NCBI GenBank assembly: GCA_024213275.1
Contig: JANAVG010000010.1
Coordinates: forward strand, 120,811 to 184,810
Source: Rossellomorea sp. BNER
GTDB lineage: Bacteria > Bacillota > Bacilli > Bacillales > Bacillaceae_B
DNA length: 64,000 nucleotides
Reading direction: 5' to 3'
In this document: in pieces, positions 17,022 through 26,435 of the stretch
Numbering within the stretch: position 1 is the stretch's first letter
How the letters are laid out: the number at the start of each line of letters is the position of its first letter
Translations under genes and position numbers: made by a program
The notes under the pieces: model-generated
What the model was told of the DNA's origin: nothing
Seen by the model: only the letters and a program-made list of their open reading frames with translations
The model's database searches: none

Positions 17022-17068
17022 AATCAAAAAATAACCCTACTAGATGTGAAGTAGGGTTATTTTTTGAT
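17022..17068. terminator. Bidirectional terminator
   Basis: AATCAAAAAATAACCCTAC and GTAGGGTTATTTTTTGATC form a near-perfect hairpin with a T-run on either strand. It terminates the leftward gene at 17108-17386. The 686-bp gap 16422-17107 otherwise holds AT-rich sequence. On the plus strand just before the hairpin, an open frame ending GHVDVHVVQSGLAE with a TAA at about 17020 has no start codon and may be a gene tail. Confidence 0.85.
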
Positions 17069-17107
17069 CTTATTAGAATGATAAAAAGAGCATGTATATG
17101 AAATAGT

Positions 17108-17386
17108 TTAAAGGTTTTGTTGACAATAATCGAGAACCAAAGCCTCTTCGTCCTCTTCTAATGCAAAATCAAGTAATCGATTTGTGTTTTCTTCGATAAA
17201 CTGATATTGCACAATTCTAGGTCCATTTTCATCAACTACAAAAATAACCTTTACATATAGCCCTTCTTCAGTAAACAATTCGTCCTCTTCAGGCACTTCT
17301 ATCCCCAGTTCAAATTCGTAACGATCACCTTCTAAAATACCCGTTGGATCCTTTAGTTCTTCGACAGAATGTTTAATAATATTCAT
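17108..17386 (-). CDS. Small acidic protein, DUF6509-like
   Basis: A 92-residue, strongly acidic protein (many Asp/Glu, motif LEGDRYEFELGIEVPEEDEL). The ATG at 17386 follows AAAGGAAG. It resembles the DUF6509 family of short Bacillus proteins with no known function; no signal peptide, membrane segment or cysteine is present. It is followed by a strong terminator and lies 58 bp downstream of pssA, with which it may be co-transcribed. Confidence 0.65.
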   Translation of the reverse strand: MNIIKHSVEELKDPTGILEGDRYEFELGIEVPEEDELFTEEGLYVKVIFVVDENGPRIVQYQFIEENTNRLLDFALEEDEEALVLDYCQQNL

Positions 17387-17444
17387 AAACTATGCTTCCT
17401 TTCATTAAGACCTCTACTAATAATTTTCTTTAGAAATCAGTAAA

Positions 17445-18140
17445 CTATTCCATGTTCCTTTGGTTTATCCTTTTTATAAATCGATACGATAAATATGCAA
17501 TGTATAATGGTGTCGCGATATAAATCAAATAAGGGAATTGTTCATATGTTCCTTTATAAATAACGTATAAAAGACATCCTATAAATATCGTTACAATTGT
17601 ACCATACTTGGGAAGAGGTATTTCTTTAAAACTAGGGATTCTTATTCTACTTACCATTAAAAAACAGAGGGCAGTGAAAATAACACTCGTAATTATATTT
17701 GGGATTCTATCCCCAAATAATGTAAGTAAAGCTAGAATCCCACCAGCGGCTGTAATCGGAACACCTATAAAATAATTTAAAGAAGACTTATTCGAACTAA
17801 TATTAAACCTTGCTAATCGATAAGCTCCAAACAACGGAAGTAACCCTGTTACCGCAAACCCTAATAATCCAAATTGAAAAAAATATGTATAATACACTAG
17901 AAATGATGGTGCTACCCCAAACGTTACAATGTCTGCTAACGAATCTAATTCTTTTCCCATCACACTATCAGCTTTTAACATTCTGGCTAATCTTCCATCC
18001 ATACTATCCAACATCATACCAATTAAAATTAATACTGCTGCATTTTTATACTGACCATTTGCGGCATAACCGATTGATAGAAACCCGCAATAAAGATTCC
18101 CTAATGTAAACATGTTAGGAATACTTTTCGTAAAACGCAT
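17445..18140 (-). CDS. pssA: CDP-diacylglycerol--serine O-phosphatidyltransferase
   Basis: A 231-residue membrane protein with the full CDP-alcohol phosphatidyltransferase signature DSMDGRLAR...G...D...D (DG, AR, GKELDSLAD) at about residues 45-70, flanked by about seven membrane segments. It makes phosphatidylserine from CDP-diacylglycerol and serine at the membrane. The N-terminus SIPNMFTLGNLYCGFLSI is typical of PssA rather than PgsA. The protein is longer than the 177-residue Bacillus subtilis PssA by a C-terminal membrane region. No psd gene is adjacent. Confidence 0.9.
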   Translation of the reverse strand: MRFTKSIPNMFTLGNLYCGFLSIGYAANGQYKNAAVLILIGMMLDSMDGRLARMLKADSVMGKELDSLADIVTFGVAPSFLVYYTYFFQFGLLGFAVTGLLPLFGAYRLARFNISSNKSSLNYFIGVPITAAGGILALLTLFGDRIPNIITSVIFTALCFLMVSRIRIPSFKEIPLPKYGTIVTIFIGCLLYVIYKGTYEQFPYLIYIATPLYIAYLSYRFIKRINQRNME

Positions 18141-18583
18141 ACTACGACATCACTCTCCGAAGAAATCATTCTCATTATTATTATCCTGCTCAATTTAGTA
18201 TACCATTTATGCCCCTACTAAGATTACAATAATACGAGGATAGAAAAAACTATGGACAAGGATTATTTTAATGGAGTTTATGAAGAAATATCGATTCCAC
18301 TCTACTATAGAATTGTATGTCTTGTTTTAAGCCCATTCAACTTTATAAAATAAAAAAATAGCATAGTTTCCTTCTTTTTTACACAATTTAAACATAGGAA
18401 GATGAAGAACCAATGAGAAGTCGCTCTTCTAAATACTAAAAAAGTGGAGTACACTAACAACCAAATTCATGTTTACAGCAAAGAAAACAACTTAGAGATG
18501 GCTTCCATTGAAAAAGGTTAGTTATGAACAATTTAATATATCAAACCAATCACCTGTGAAAATGCTCAAGTATTGAAGAATAA

Positions 18584-18640
18584 GTAAGAGAGTGACTGTG
18601 ATAATGTTAGAAAATCATTATATCACAGTCACTCTCTTAC
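18584..18640. terminator. Long hairpin in the gap downstream of carB
   Basis: GTAAGAGAGTGACTGTGATA and TATCACAGTCACTCTCTTAC are perfect 20-base arms around ATAATG and CATTA. It lies downstream of carB on the minus strand and may end the arginine operon, although no clear T-run follows. The rest of the 633-bp gap (18141-18773) contains no recognisable gene; in particular no argF. Confidence 0.55.
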
Positions 18641-18773
18641 ATTAACTTTAATGAAGCCAGACTTTTTCGTCTTTCTTTCCAAAGAGATACCGTTTAAAAA
18701 GTCGCTTTTCTTATGTCTTGAGTATTACATATTCCCAGATTTAGGTTTTCCGTCTTCAGTCATTTGCAACCAT

Positions 18774-21700
18774 CTACCTCATAAAGGTGGTCAATAATGC
18801 CTGGTCGTTCAAGTGATAATACTCATTCATTGAACGTATGTGTAATTCAACATGGTTTGAACTAGAAGTAATTGCCGCTTTAACAGTATCTAAACAAGTA
18901 AAGCACGGTACACGATTACGAACTGACTCTTCTCTTAAGTAGAAACCTAATTTTTCTTTGATACGTCCCTGATTTGGGATGTTAATAATGGCTGCAACTT
19001 CTCCTTGACGTATATACTCCCTAAGCATTTCCTTCGTTGAAAGAATAACTTCCACATGTATACCTTGCTGGATGTAATAGTTAGCTGTTCCTTCTGTAGC
19101 AATGACACTAAAATTTCTTCTAACTAATTCTTTCACATAACTAAGACTGGCTCTCTTCTGACTATCGGTGATTGAGCATAATACATAGTGTTGATTTAGA
19201 TCAGCCTGAGAAAATGGATTACTCCCTCCAAGAAATAATGCTTTCTTTAATGCTTCCGAAACAGTCATCCCTAAGCCCAGAACTTCACCAGTCGATTTCA
19301 TTTCTGGTCCCAACACATGATCTACTTCTCGTAGCTTACCTGCTGAGAAGACAGGTGATTTCACAGAATAAAAAGCTGGCTCTTTTAATAACCCTTGTTT
19401 GGAATATAATTGATCCAGTGACACTCCAAGCTGAACTAACGTCGCCCATTCAATCATAGGAATATTCGTTACCTTACTAAAAATAGGGACTGTTCTTGAT
19501 GCCCTTGGATTTACTTCTAAAACAAAAACCTTTTCATCCGAAACCACGAATTGAACATTCATCATTCCAATAACAGGAAGTTCCTGTGCAATCTTTCTTG
19601 CATATTCAACCAAAGTGTTTTTCAGTTTATCCGTTAAGGTTAAAGGGGGAAATATCGCAATACTATCTCCTGAATGTACTCCAGCTCTTTCGATATGTTC
19701 AAATATCCCTGGAATGATGACATTTTCCCCATCACTAATGACATCAACCTCACATTCAAGACCTGGAATATACTTATCAACTAATAATGGCCAAATCTTT
19801 TGATTATTTTCTTCAATTAATTGATTAGAATACCTAATCAGTTCATCCTGTTGATTAAAGATAAACATGGATTGTCCACCAATAACGTAAGATGGTCTAA
19901 CAAGCACAGGATACCCTAAGTCATCTGCAGCATCGATTAATTGATCTGCTTCAAATGCAATTTTGCCTAAGATATGAGGAATATTTAATCCTGTTAAAAA
20001 ATCATAAAAATGCTTCCGGTCTTCAAGCTGATCAATCGCTTCTATTGATGTTCCTAAAACCGGAACTCCTTCGTTTACCAATTCTTGTGCAACATTAATG
20101 GCTGTTTGGCCACCAAACTGTATGAGGACACCCTCTACTTTTTCTTTTTCAATAACATGTAAAATATCCTCTACAGTTAATGGTTCAAAATAGAGTCGAT
20201 CAGCAATGGAATAATCTGTACTAACGGTTTCTGGGTTATTATTCATTACGATTGCTTCGTAACCTTTTTTCTTTAGTGCTAAGGTAGCATGAACAGAGCA
20301 ATAATCAAATTCAATCCCCTGACCAATACGAATAGGTCCAGATCCGATTACTAATACTTTCTTCTTATCACTAGTCTCGATTTCATCGATTCCCTTCCAA
20401 GTAGAGTAATAGTATGGAGTGATGGCATCAAATTCCGCTGCACATGTATCAACTAGTTTATAACCTGGCTTTAAGCCCAATAACCGACGTTTCTGCCTTA
20501 TTTCACTTTCTGTAATATTGAAAATGAAGGCTAAATATTGATCGGAAATATTCTTTGACTTTGCTTCCAATAAAACATCTAGAGGTAACTCTTCCCATTT
20601 GTAAGAAGCTAATCGTTTTTCTAAGTCAATTAATCCTTCAATTTTGTCTAAGAACCAATAATCAATCGCAGTTATTTCATGGATCTCTTCAATGGACGAA
20701 CCTTGTCGAAAGCTTTCTGCAATTGCAAATATTCTTAGATCTGTCACATTCTCTAAATGATAAGACAGTTGTGACGTTGTACACTTCTTTAACGACCTTA
20801 TGAATAAACCTGATACATTCATCTCTAATGACCGAAGTCCCTTATTTAAAGCTCCTTCAAAAGTTCGATCAATTGCCATAACCTCTCCGGTTGCTTTCAT
20901 CTGCGTTCCTAGAGTGCGATCCGCTTCAGCAAATTTGTCAAATGGAAAGCGAGGAAGCTTTACAACGATATAATCGATTGCCGGCTCAAATGAAGCATAG
21001 GTTGTTCCTGTAATAGGGTTTAGCAATTCGTCTAAGTGATAGCCAACAGCACATTTTGCCGCCATCCGTGCGATAGGATATCCCGTTGCCTTTGAAGCAA
21101 GGGCGGAGGAGCGGCTAACACGTGGATTTACTTCAATGATGTTATAGTCATTGGAATAGGGATTTAAAGCAAACTGAATATTGCACCCACCGATTATTTC
21201 TAGTTCACGAATGACTTTAATGGATGCATCTCTTAGAATTTGATACTGTACATCAGTTAAGGTTTGAGACGGGGCTACAACGATGGAATCCCCCGTATGT
21301 ACACCTACAGGATCCATGTTTTCCATATTACATACAATAATGCATGTATCATTCTCATCCCTCATGACTTCATACTCTACTTCCTTCCACCCTTTAATGC
21401 TTTGTTCAAGAAGTACTTGGTTAATAGGGCTCAAGGCTAAACCTTTTTTTAATGCCGTTTTTAATTCTTGATAGTTTGAGGCAAATCCACCTCCTTCTCC
21501 ACCTAATGTGTAGGCTGGACGAATAATAAGCGGAAATCCGACTATTTTGGCAAAGTCAACTCCCTCTTCGATTGTATGGATAATTTCTGAAGAAGGGATT
21601 GGCTCTTCAATTTGTAACATTAAGTTTCGAAAACTTTCTCTGTCTTCCCCTTTTTTAATCGATTCAACTGAAGTCCCTAACATTTCCACATGATATTTTT

Positions 21701-22025
21701 CTAAAATCTTTGCTTCATGTAATTTAACTCCTAAATTTAATCCTGTTTGTCCACCAAGCGTGGCAATCATTCCATCTGGACGCTCTTTTTTTAGGATTAC
21801 TTCAATGCTTTCGACTGTTAACGGTTCGATATAGACCTTATCCGCAACTGTAGAATCTGTCATAATTGTTGCCGGGTTACTATTTATGAGGATTACCTCT
21901 AGCCCCTCTTCCTTTAATGCAAGGCAAGCTTGAGTTCCAGCATAATCAAACTCAGCTGCTTGCCCGATCACAATGGGTCCCGACCCGATTACGAGTACTT
22001 TTTTTATATCTTTACGTAATGGCAT
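18774..22025 (-). CDS. carB: Carbamoyl-phosphate synthase large subunit (arginine type)
   Basis: A 1083-residue protein with the two tandem ATP-grasp halves: KKVLVIGSGPIVIGQAAEFD at the start of the first and KKVLVIGSGPIRIGQGIEFD near residue 553 for the second, followed by an MGS-like regulatory domain (about 935-1083). It makes carbamoyl phosphate from ammonia, bicarbonate and two ATP. Its start overlaps carA by 14 bp. Location at the end of argCJBD-carA marks it as the arginine-specific enzyme. It is the last gene of the operon here. Confidence 0.95.
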   Translation of the reverse strand: MPLRKDIKKVLVIGSGPIVIGQAAEFDYAGTQACLALKEEGLEVILINSNPATIMTDSTVADKVYIEPLTVESIEVILKKERPDGMIATLGGQTGLNLGVKLHEAKILEKYHVEMLGTSVESIKKGEDRESFRNLMLQIEEPIPSSEIIHTIEEGVDFAKIVGFPLIIRPAYTLGGEGGGFASNYQELKTALKKGLALSPINQVLLEQSIKGWKEVEYEVMRDENDTCIIVCNMENMDPVGVHTGDSIVVAPSQTLTDVQYQILRDASIKVIRELEIIGGCNIQFALNPYSNDYNIIEVNPRVSRSSALASKATGYPIARMAAKCAVGYHLDELLNPITGTTYASFEPAIDYIVVKLPRFPFDKFAEADRTLGTQMKATGEVMAIDRTFEGALNKGLRSLEMNVSGLFIRSLKKCTTSQLSYHLENVTDLRIFAIAESFRQGSSIEEIHEITAIDYWFLDKIEGLIDLEKRLASYKWEELPLDVLLEAKSKNISDQYLAFIFNITESEIRQKRRLLGLKPGYKLVDTCAAEFDAITPYYYSTWKGIDEIETSDKKKVLVIGSGPIRIGQGIEFDYCSVHATLALKKKGYEAIVMNNNPETVSTDYSIADRLYFEPLTVEDILHVIEKEKVEGVLIQFGGQTAINVAQELVNEGVPVLGTSIEAIDQLEDRKHFYDFLTGLNIPHILGKIAFEADQLIDAADDLGYPVLVRPSYVIGGQSMFIFNQQDELIRYSNQLIEENNQKIWPLLVDKYIPGLECEVDVISDGENVIIPGIFEHIERAGVHSGDSIAIFPPLTLTDKLKNTLVEYARKIAQELPVIGMMNVQFVVSDEKVFVLEVNPRASRTVPIFSKVTNIPMIEWATLVQLGVSLDQLYSKQGLLKEPAFYSVKSPVFSAGKLREVDHVLGPEMKSTGEVLGLGMTVSEALKKALFLGGSNPFSQADLNQHYVLCSITDSQKRASLSYVKELVRRNFSVIATEGTANYYIQQGIHVEVILSTKEMLREYIRQGEVAAIINIPNQGRIKEKLGFYLREESVRNRVPCFTCLDTVKAAITSSSNHVELHIRSMNEYYHLNDQALLTTFMR

Positions 22026-23100
22026 ATTTCATGTCTCCCACTTTTTCTAGTTGTAGTATAAAGTTTCTAAAAATATATTCAGTGTCACTTGGTCCGGGAT
22101 GTGCTTCAGGATGAAATTGCACAGTTTGGATAGGGTGGGATAGATGTTTTAATCCTTCAACAGAACCGTCATTAACATTTTGAAAAGTGATCTCAAAAAT
22201 GTTTTGGTCAATTGTATCCTTAACAACTACATAACCATGATTCTGTGATGTTATGCTTACTTTTCCAGATTGGAGGTCTTTAACAGGATGATTTCCACCT
22301 CTATGACCATAAGTTAACTTCTCCGTTTTGGCTCCGAAAGCTAAGGCAATTAATTGATGCCCAAGACAAATTCCTAAGGTAGGAAATTGCTCAACCATTT
22401 TTTTTATATCAAAAAAATGAGAATTCAACATCATCGGGTCTCCTGGACCATTGCTTAAAAGAATTCCATCTGGGTTTAAGGCTTTCATTTGTTCAAATGT
22501 AAAATCATATGGTACAACGGTTACCTTACAATTTTCTTTTAATAGCGCTTCTATGATCGATTTTTTAGAGCCATAATCAATAAGTGCAACATGTGGCCCT
22601 GTTTGATGATAGGTAATGATTTCATTTGTTGACACTTGAGAAACCCAACAAATATTATCCTTTTTCCAAAGCTGATCTAGCGCATGTTTCGCTGGAATAC
22701 TGCTTGTAATCATTCCTTTTATCGTTCCTTCTTTTCGGATCAATTTCACAAGGTCACGCGTATCAACACCTGTAATACCCGGAATGCCTGCTTCTTCTAA
22801 TTGTTCGGCAAAGCTTTTCTTCGAAAGAAAATGACTGGGTTTTTCACAAACGTCACCTAATACTACGCCTTTTAATTGAGGTTGATTGCTTTCATTATCA
22901 AAAAGGTTGATTCCATAATTTCCGATTGTGGGATAGCAGAAAGTAAGAATTTGTCCAGCATAAGATGGGTCTGTGATGATTTCCTGATAACCAGTCATAC
23001 TAGTGTTAAAAACGACTTCACCCATTACATCAGGATTATTTCCTAATAATGTTCCTTCAAATATTTTTCCGTTTTCTAAAATAAGATAACCGCTTGACAT
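22012..23100 (-). CDS. carA: Carbamoyl-phosphate synthase small subunit (glutaminase)
   Basis: A 362-residue glutamine amidotransferase: CarA N-terminal domain (about 1-130) and class I GATase domain with the nucleophile in LGICLGHQ (about 247) and the catalytic HPE in QFHPEAHPGPSD near the end. It supplies ammonia to CarB. The ATG at 23100 follows AGGAGGAG and is preferred over upstream starts that would overlap argD. It lies 19 bp downstream of argD and overlaps carB. Confidence 0.95.
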   Translation of the reverse strand: MSSGYLILENGKIFEGTLLGNNPDVMGEVVFNTSMTGYQEIITDPSYAGQILTFCYPTIGNYGINLFDNESNQPQLKGVVLGDVCEKPSHFLSKKSFAEQLEEAGIPGITGVDTRDLVKLIRKEGTIKGMITSSIPAKHALDQLWKKDNICWVSQVSTNEIITYHQTGPHVALIDYGSKKSIIEALLKENCKVTVVPYDFTFEQMKALNPDGILLSNGPGDPMMLNSHFFDIKKMVEQFPTLGICLGHQLIALAFGAKTEKLTYGHRGGNHPVKDLQSGKVSITSQNHGYVVVKDTIDQNIFEITFQNVNDGSVEGLKHLSHPIQTVQFHPEAHPGPSDTEYIFRNFILQLEKVGDMKYAIT

Positions 23101-23119
23101 TTCAGCTCCTCCTGTTCTT

Positions 23120-24316
23120 CTAGATGTGACATTCGTTAAGTACACTTCCTAATATTGAAATACAATCATCAATTTCTTGTTTAGTGGTCGTTAGTGGTGG
23201 TAATATCCTTAATACATTTGGTCCAGCTATAAGGACAAGCAGATTTTTATTTCTGGCTGCATGTACGACCTCAATTGCATTTGGGATGACCAATCCAGTG
23301 AGTAATCCTTTACCACGGACTTCATTGATAATAGGGTATTTTTCCAAAAGCTTTATGAGTTGTTCATGAAGGTATTCACCTAATACTGCTGCTTTTTCTA
23401 CAATATTGTTTTCTTTTATATAAGAAAGGGTCGCTACACCCGCTGTTGTGGATAATGGATTGCCTCCAAATGTAGTTCCGTGACTTCCTGGGACAAACGC
23501 TTTTGCCACATTTTCTTTTGCTAGCACAGCACCAATGGGAAATCCTGAACCTAACCCTTTAGCAAGGGTCACTACATCTGGCTCAATTCCATATTGCTGA
23601 TAAGCAAACAAACTCCCTGTTCTTCCCACTCCCGTTTGAATCTCATCAACCATTAAGAGAAGGCCTCTCTCTTTGCATATAGCAGATAGTTTTTCAATCC
23701 ATTCTTTCTGTGCTGGGATTACTCCGCCCTCACCTTGGACCAATTCCAAAAGTACTGCACATGTTTTATCCCCTGCTAAATCGTCTAAGGCATCCATGTC
23801 ATTATATGGTAAGTAGCGGAATCCCTTTATTAAAGGAGAAAATCCCTTTTGAATCTTTTCCTGGCCTGTTGCGGTCAAGGTCGCTAGCGTTCTACCGTGA
23901 AAAGATTCCCTAAAGGTTACCACTTCATAGTCTTCCGTTTTCATTACTTCCTGTGCATAACGACGAGCTAGTTTAATAGCCGCTTCATTTGCTTCTGCAC
24001 CGCTATTACAAAAAAACACTTTATCTCCACAACTTTGTTCAACTAGTAGAGAGGCTAGCTTTTCTTGTGAAGGAATATGATATAGATTTGAACAGTGCCA
24101 CAGAGCATCCATTTGCTCCACTATTTGATCTTTTACAAATTGTGGGACATGCCCGAGATTGCATGTAGCGATACCCGATGTGAAGTCTAAATATTTTTCA
24201 CCTTGATCATCCCATACATAGCTTCCTTCCCCTTTTACGATTGTAATCGGAAATCGATTATAGGTAGCCATTAGAGGATTTAAGGCCTTGTCTTGAATAG
24301 TAATACTGTTAGACAT
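23120..24316 (-). CDS. argD: Acetylornithine aminotransferase
   Basis: A 398-residue class III PLP aminotransferase. The pyridoxal-phosphate region MVDEIQTGVGRTG and the PLP-lysine segment LAKGLGSGFPIGA are intact. It converts N-acetylglutamate semialdehyde to N-acetylornithine. The ATG at 24316 follows GAGGAGG; longer starts would lie deep inside argB. It overlaps the argB stop by 8 bp, and the operon order argC-J-B-D supports the assignment over ornithine or GABA aminotransferases. Confidence 0.94.
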   Translation of the reverse strand: MSNSITIQDKALNPLMATYNRFPITIVKGEGSYVWDDQGEKYLDFTSGIATCNLGHVPQFVKDQIVEQMDALWHCSNLYHIPSQEKLASLLVEQSCGDKVFFCNSGAEANEAAIKLARRYAQEVMKTEDYEVVTFRESFHGRTLATLTATGQEKIQKGFSPLIKGFRYLPYNDMDALDDLAGDKTCAVLLELVQGEGGVIPAQKEWIEKLSAICKERGLLLMVDEIQTGVGRTGSLFAYQQYGIEPDVVTLAKGLGSGFPIGAVLAKENVAKAFVPGSHGTTFGGNPLSTTAGVATLSYIKENNIVEKAAVLGEYLHEQLIKLLEKYPIINEVRGKGLLTGLVIPNAIEVVHAARNKNLLVLIAGPNVLRILPPLTTTKQEIDDCISILGSVLNECHI

Positions 24317-25106
24317 GATGAACCTCCTCATCAAGTAATATTTGCGTTCCAATATTTTTCCCTTGGCAAAAATCCAGGAGGCAATGTTCCTGTTTTCCAT
24401 TTAAAATTACAACCTCAGAAACCTGATGGGTCAATCCATCTAAAGCCGCTGTTACCTTTGGAATCATTCCTCCATAAATAGTACCGTCATCTAGTAAGCT
24501 TTGAACCTCTGTTTTTGTCACCTTATTAAGAATGATTTTTTCATTGTTTTTCTCTACAATAATTCCGGGAATATCACTTATTAGGCATAATTTTGCTCTT
24601 AGTGCTTTGGCCATTGCAGCTGCTGCAATATCTCCATTAATATTATAGTGTTGTCCATCAGTATCGATGGCAAGTGGAGATATAACAGGGATAAAACCTT
24701 GCTTACAAAGTGACTCAATTATTCCACTTTTCACTGATGTAATTTCGCCAACGAGCCCTAATTTTTCATTCTTTAACATTGCATTAAAAAGGCTTCCATC
24801 TACTCCGCTTATCCCGAGTGCATTTCCTCCAGCTTTAATAATTTGTCGTACCACTTTTTTATTCACTGATCCACTCAGAACCATTTCTACAATATCAAGC
24901 ATTTCAGGGGTTGTTACACGTAACCCACCAACAAAATTGGATGTAATATCAAACTTTTCAAGAAGTGTATTAATGAGGGGACCTCCACCGTGAACGATGA
25001 TGGGATTCCACTCATTACTTTTAGAAAGCTCTACAATATCTTCATAGAATGAATGTGGCAAAGAATCAAAAATACTGCCTCCACATTTAATCACTAAATA
25101 ATTCAT
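24309..25106 (-). CDS. argB: Acetylglutamate kinase
   Basis: A 265-residue amino acid kinase with the phosphate-binding start VIKCGGSIFD, the HGGGPLINTLL glycine loop (about 38-48) and the substrate segment NINGDIAAAAMAKAL (about 152-166). It phosphorylates N-acetylglutamate. The ATG at 25106 follows AAGGAG. It lies between argJ (12 bp) and argD (8-bp overlap). Confidence 0.95.
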   Translation of the reverse strand: MNYLVIKCGGSIFDSLPHSFYEDIVELSKSNEWNPIIVHGGGPLINTLLEKFDITSNFVGGLRVTTPEMLDIVEMVLSGSVNKKVVRQIIKAGGNALGISGVDGSLFNAMLKNEKLGLVGEITSVKSGIIESLCKQGFIPVISPLAIDTDGQHYNINGDIAAAAMAKALRAKLCLISDIPGIIVEKNNEKIILNKVTKTEVQSLLDDGTIYGGMIPKVTAALDGLTHQVSEVVILNGKQEHCLLDFCQGKNIGTQILLDEEVHHV

Positions 25107-25118
25107 AGATTTATCTCC

Positions 25119-26375
25119 TTACGTCCGATACGACGCATTTATTCTGACATAGTCATAACTGAGATCACAGCCCCAACAGGTGGCTTCTCCTGTTCCATTC
25201 CCTAACCCTATGTGAATTTGAATAGTCTCCTGTTCTAAATACTTTTTGGCTTCATCCTCATCAAAAGTACTAGGTAATCCATTTTCAACAACTGTGAATG
25301 GGCCAATTGAAACTTTCACTTCATTCGGATTAATAGCCTGACCACTATATCCAATAGCACATATAATTCGTCCCCAATTGGCATCTGTTCCAAATACTGC
25401 CGACTTTACAAGACTAGAACCCACAATTGATTTTCCAATTGCCTGCGCCACTTTATCTGTTGGGGCACCCTTTACTTCCACTTCAATAAGCTTAGTTGCT
25501 CCTTCTCCATCACGAGCAATTTGTTTTGAAAGCTCCTGGCAAACAAGCTTTAACCCTTCTAAAAACACTTCCCAGTCTGGATGTTCAGGGGTTAAAGATT
25601 CTGTATCTGCTAACCCATTTGCTAATAGTAATACCATGTCATTCGTACTTGTATCACCATCAACTGTAATTTGATTAAATGTCGAATTTGTTACTTGACC
25701 TAATGCCTCTTGTAAACAAGGGTGAGGAACATTCGCGTCCGTTGTTACAAATGCTAGCATTGTTGCCATATTGGGATGGATCATTCCAGACCCTTTTGCA
25801 GCACCGCCAATATGAACCACTTTCCCATTGATGTTGAGTTGAACACCAAAGTGTTTCGTACAGGTATCCGTTGTAAGAATTGCTTTCTCAAATTCTGCAA
25901 CGCCTACTTTTTCTCTTGCTGGAGCGATTGAGTTTATTCCGAATTTCACCTTATCCATTGGCAGATGCTCGCCAATAACACCCGTTGAAACTACAGCCGC
26001 GAAATGTTCCTTCATATTTAAAACCTTTGAAAAAGAAGCCCTCATATCATACGCATCGTGTAATCCCTGATCTCCTGTACAAGCGTTAGCTTTACCTGAG
26101 TTTACGAGTATACCTTGAAGCTTGTTTTCAACCCCAATACTATCTTGAGTAACAAGAAGTGGGGCTGCCTGGAAGAGGTTTGTTGTGTAAACTCCTGCTG
26201 CTTCTGCAGGTACTTGGGAATAGATCCATCCCATATCTAATCGTTTCTTTCTTATTCCACAAAAAAGTCCTCCTGCCTCATATCCCATTGGAGCTGTAAC
26301 ACTTGCATTAGGCAATCTCTTAATCTTTTCTTTTTTATTAACTTCCATAAAATTCAGCATCCCATGTTTTGTCAT
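25119..26375 (-). CDS. argJ: Bifunctional ornithine acetyltransferase/N-acetylglutamate synthase
   Basis: A protein of about 418 residues with the self-cleavage site in HPNMATMLAF (cut before the threonine) that yields the two subunits, plus GSGMIHPNMAT and NWGRIICAIG. It recycles acetyl groups from N-acetylornithine to glutamate. The start is uncertain: the ATG at 26375 lies about 10 bases after GGGGTG; a later ATG (MEVNKKEK) would give a length nearer the 406 residues of Bacillus subtilis ArgJ. It follows argC by about 60 bp. Confidence 0.94.
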   Translation of the reverse strand: MTKHGMLNFMEVNKKEKIKRLPNASVTAPMGYEAGGLFCGIRKKRLDMGWIYSQVPAEAAGVYTTNLFQAAPLLVTQDSIGVENKLQGILVNSGKANACTGDQGLHDAYDMRASFSKVLNMKEHFAAVVSTGVIGEHLPMDKVKFGINSIAPAREKVGVAEFEKAILTTDTCTKHFGVQLNINGKVVHIGGAAKGSGMIHPNMATMLAFVTTDANVPHPCLQEALGQVTNSTFNQITVDGDTSTNDMVLLLANGLADTESLTPEHPDWEVFLEGLKLVCQELSKQIARDGEGATKLIEVEVKGAPTDKVAQAIGKSIVGSSLVKSAVFGTDANWGRIICAIGYSGQAINPNEVKVSIGPFTVVENGLPSTFDEDEAKKYLEQETIQIHIGLGNGTGEATCWGCDLSYDYVRINASYRT

Positions 26376-26435
26376 TCCAGTAATCACCCCGTATCATTTT
26401 TAATTATTAAACCTTATAGATTCATAGATGTTTTA

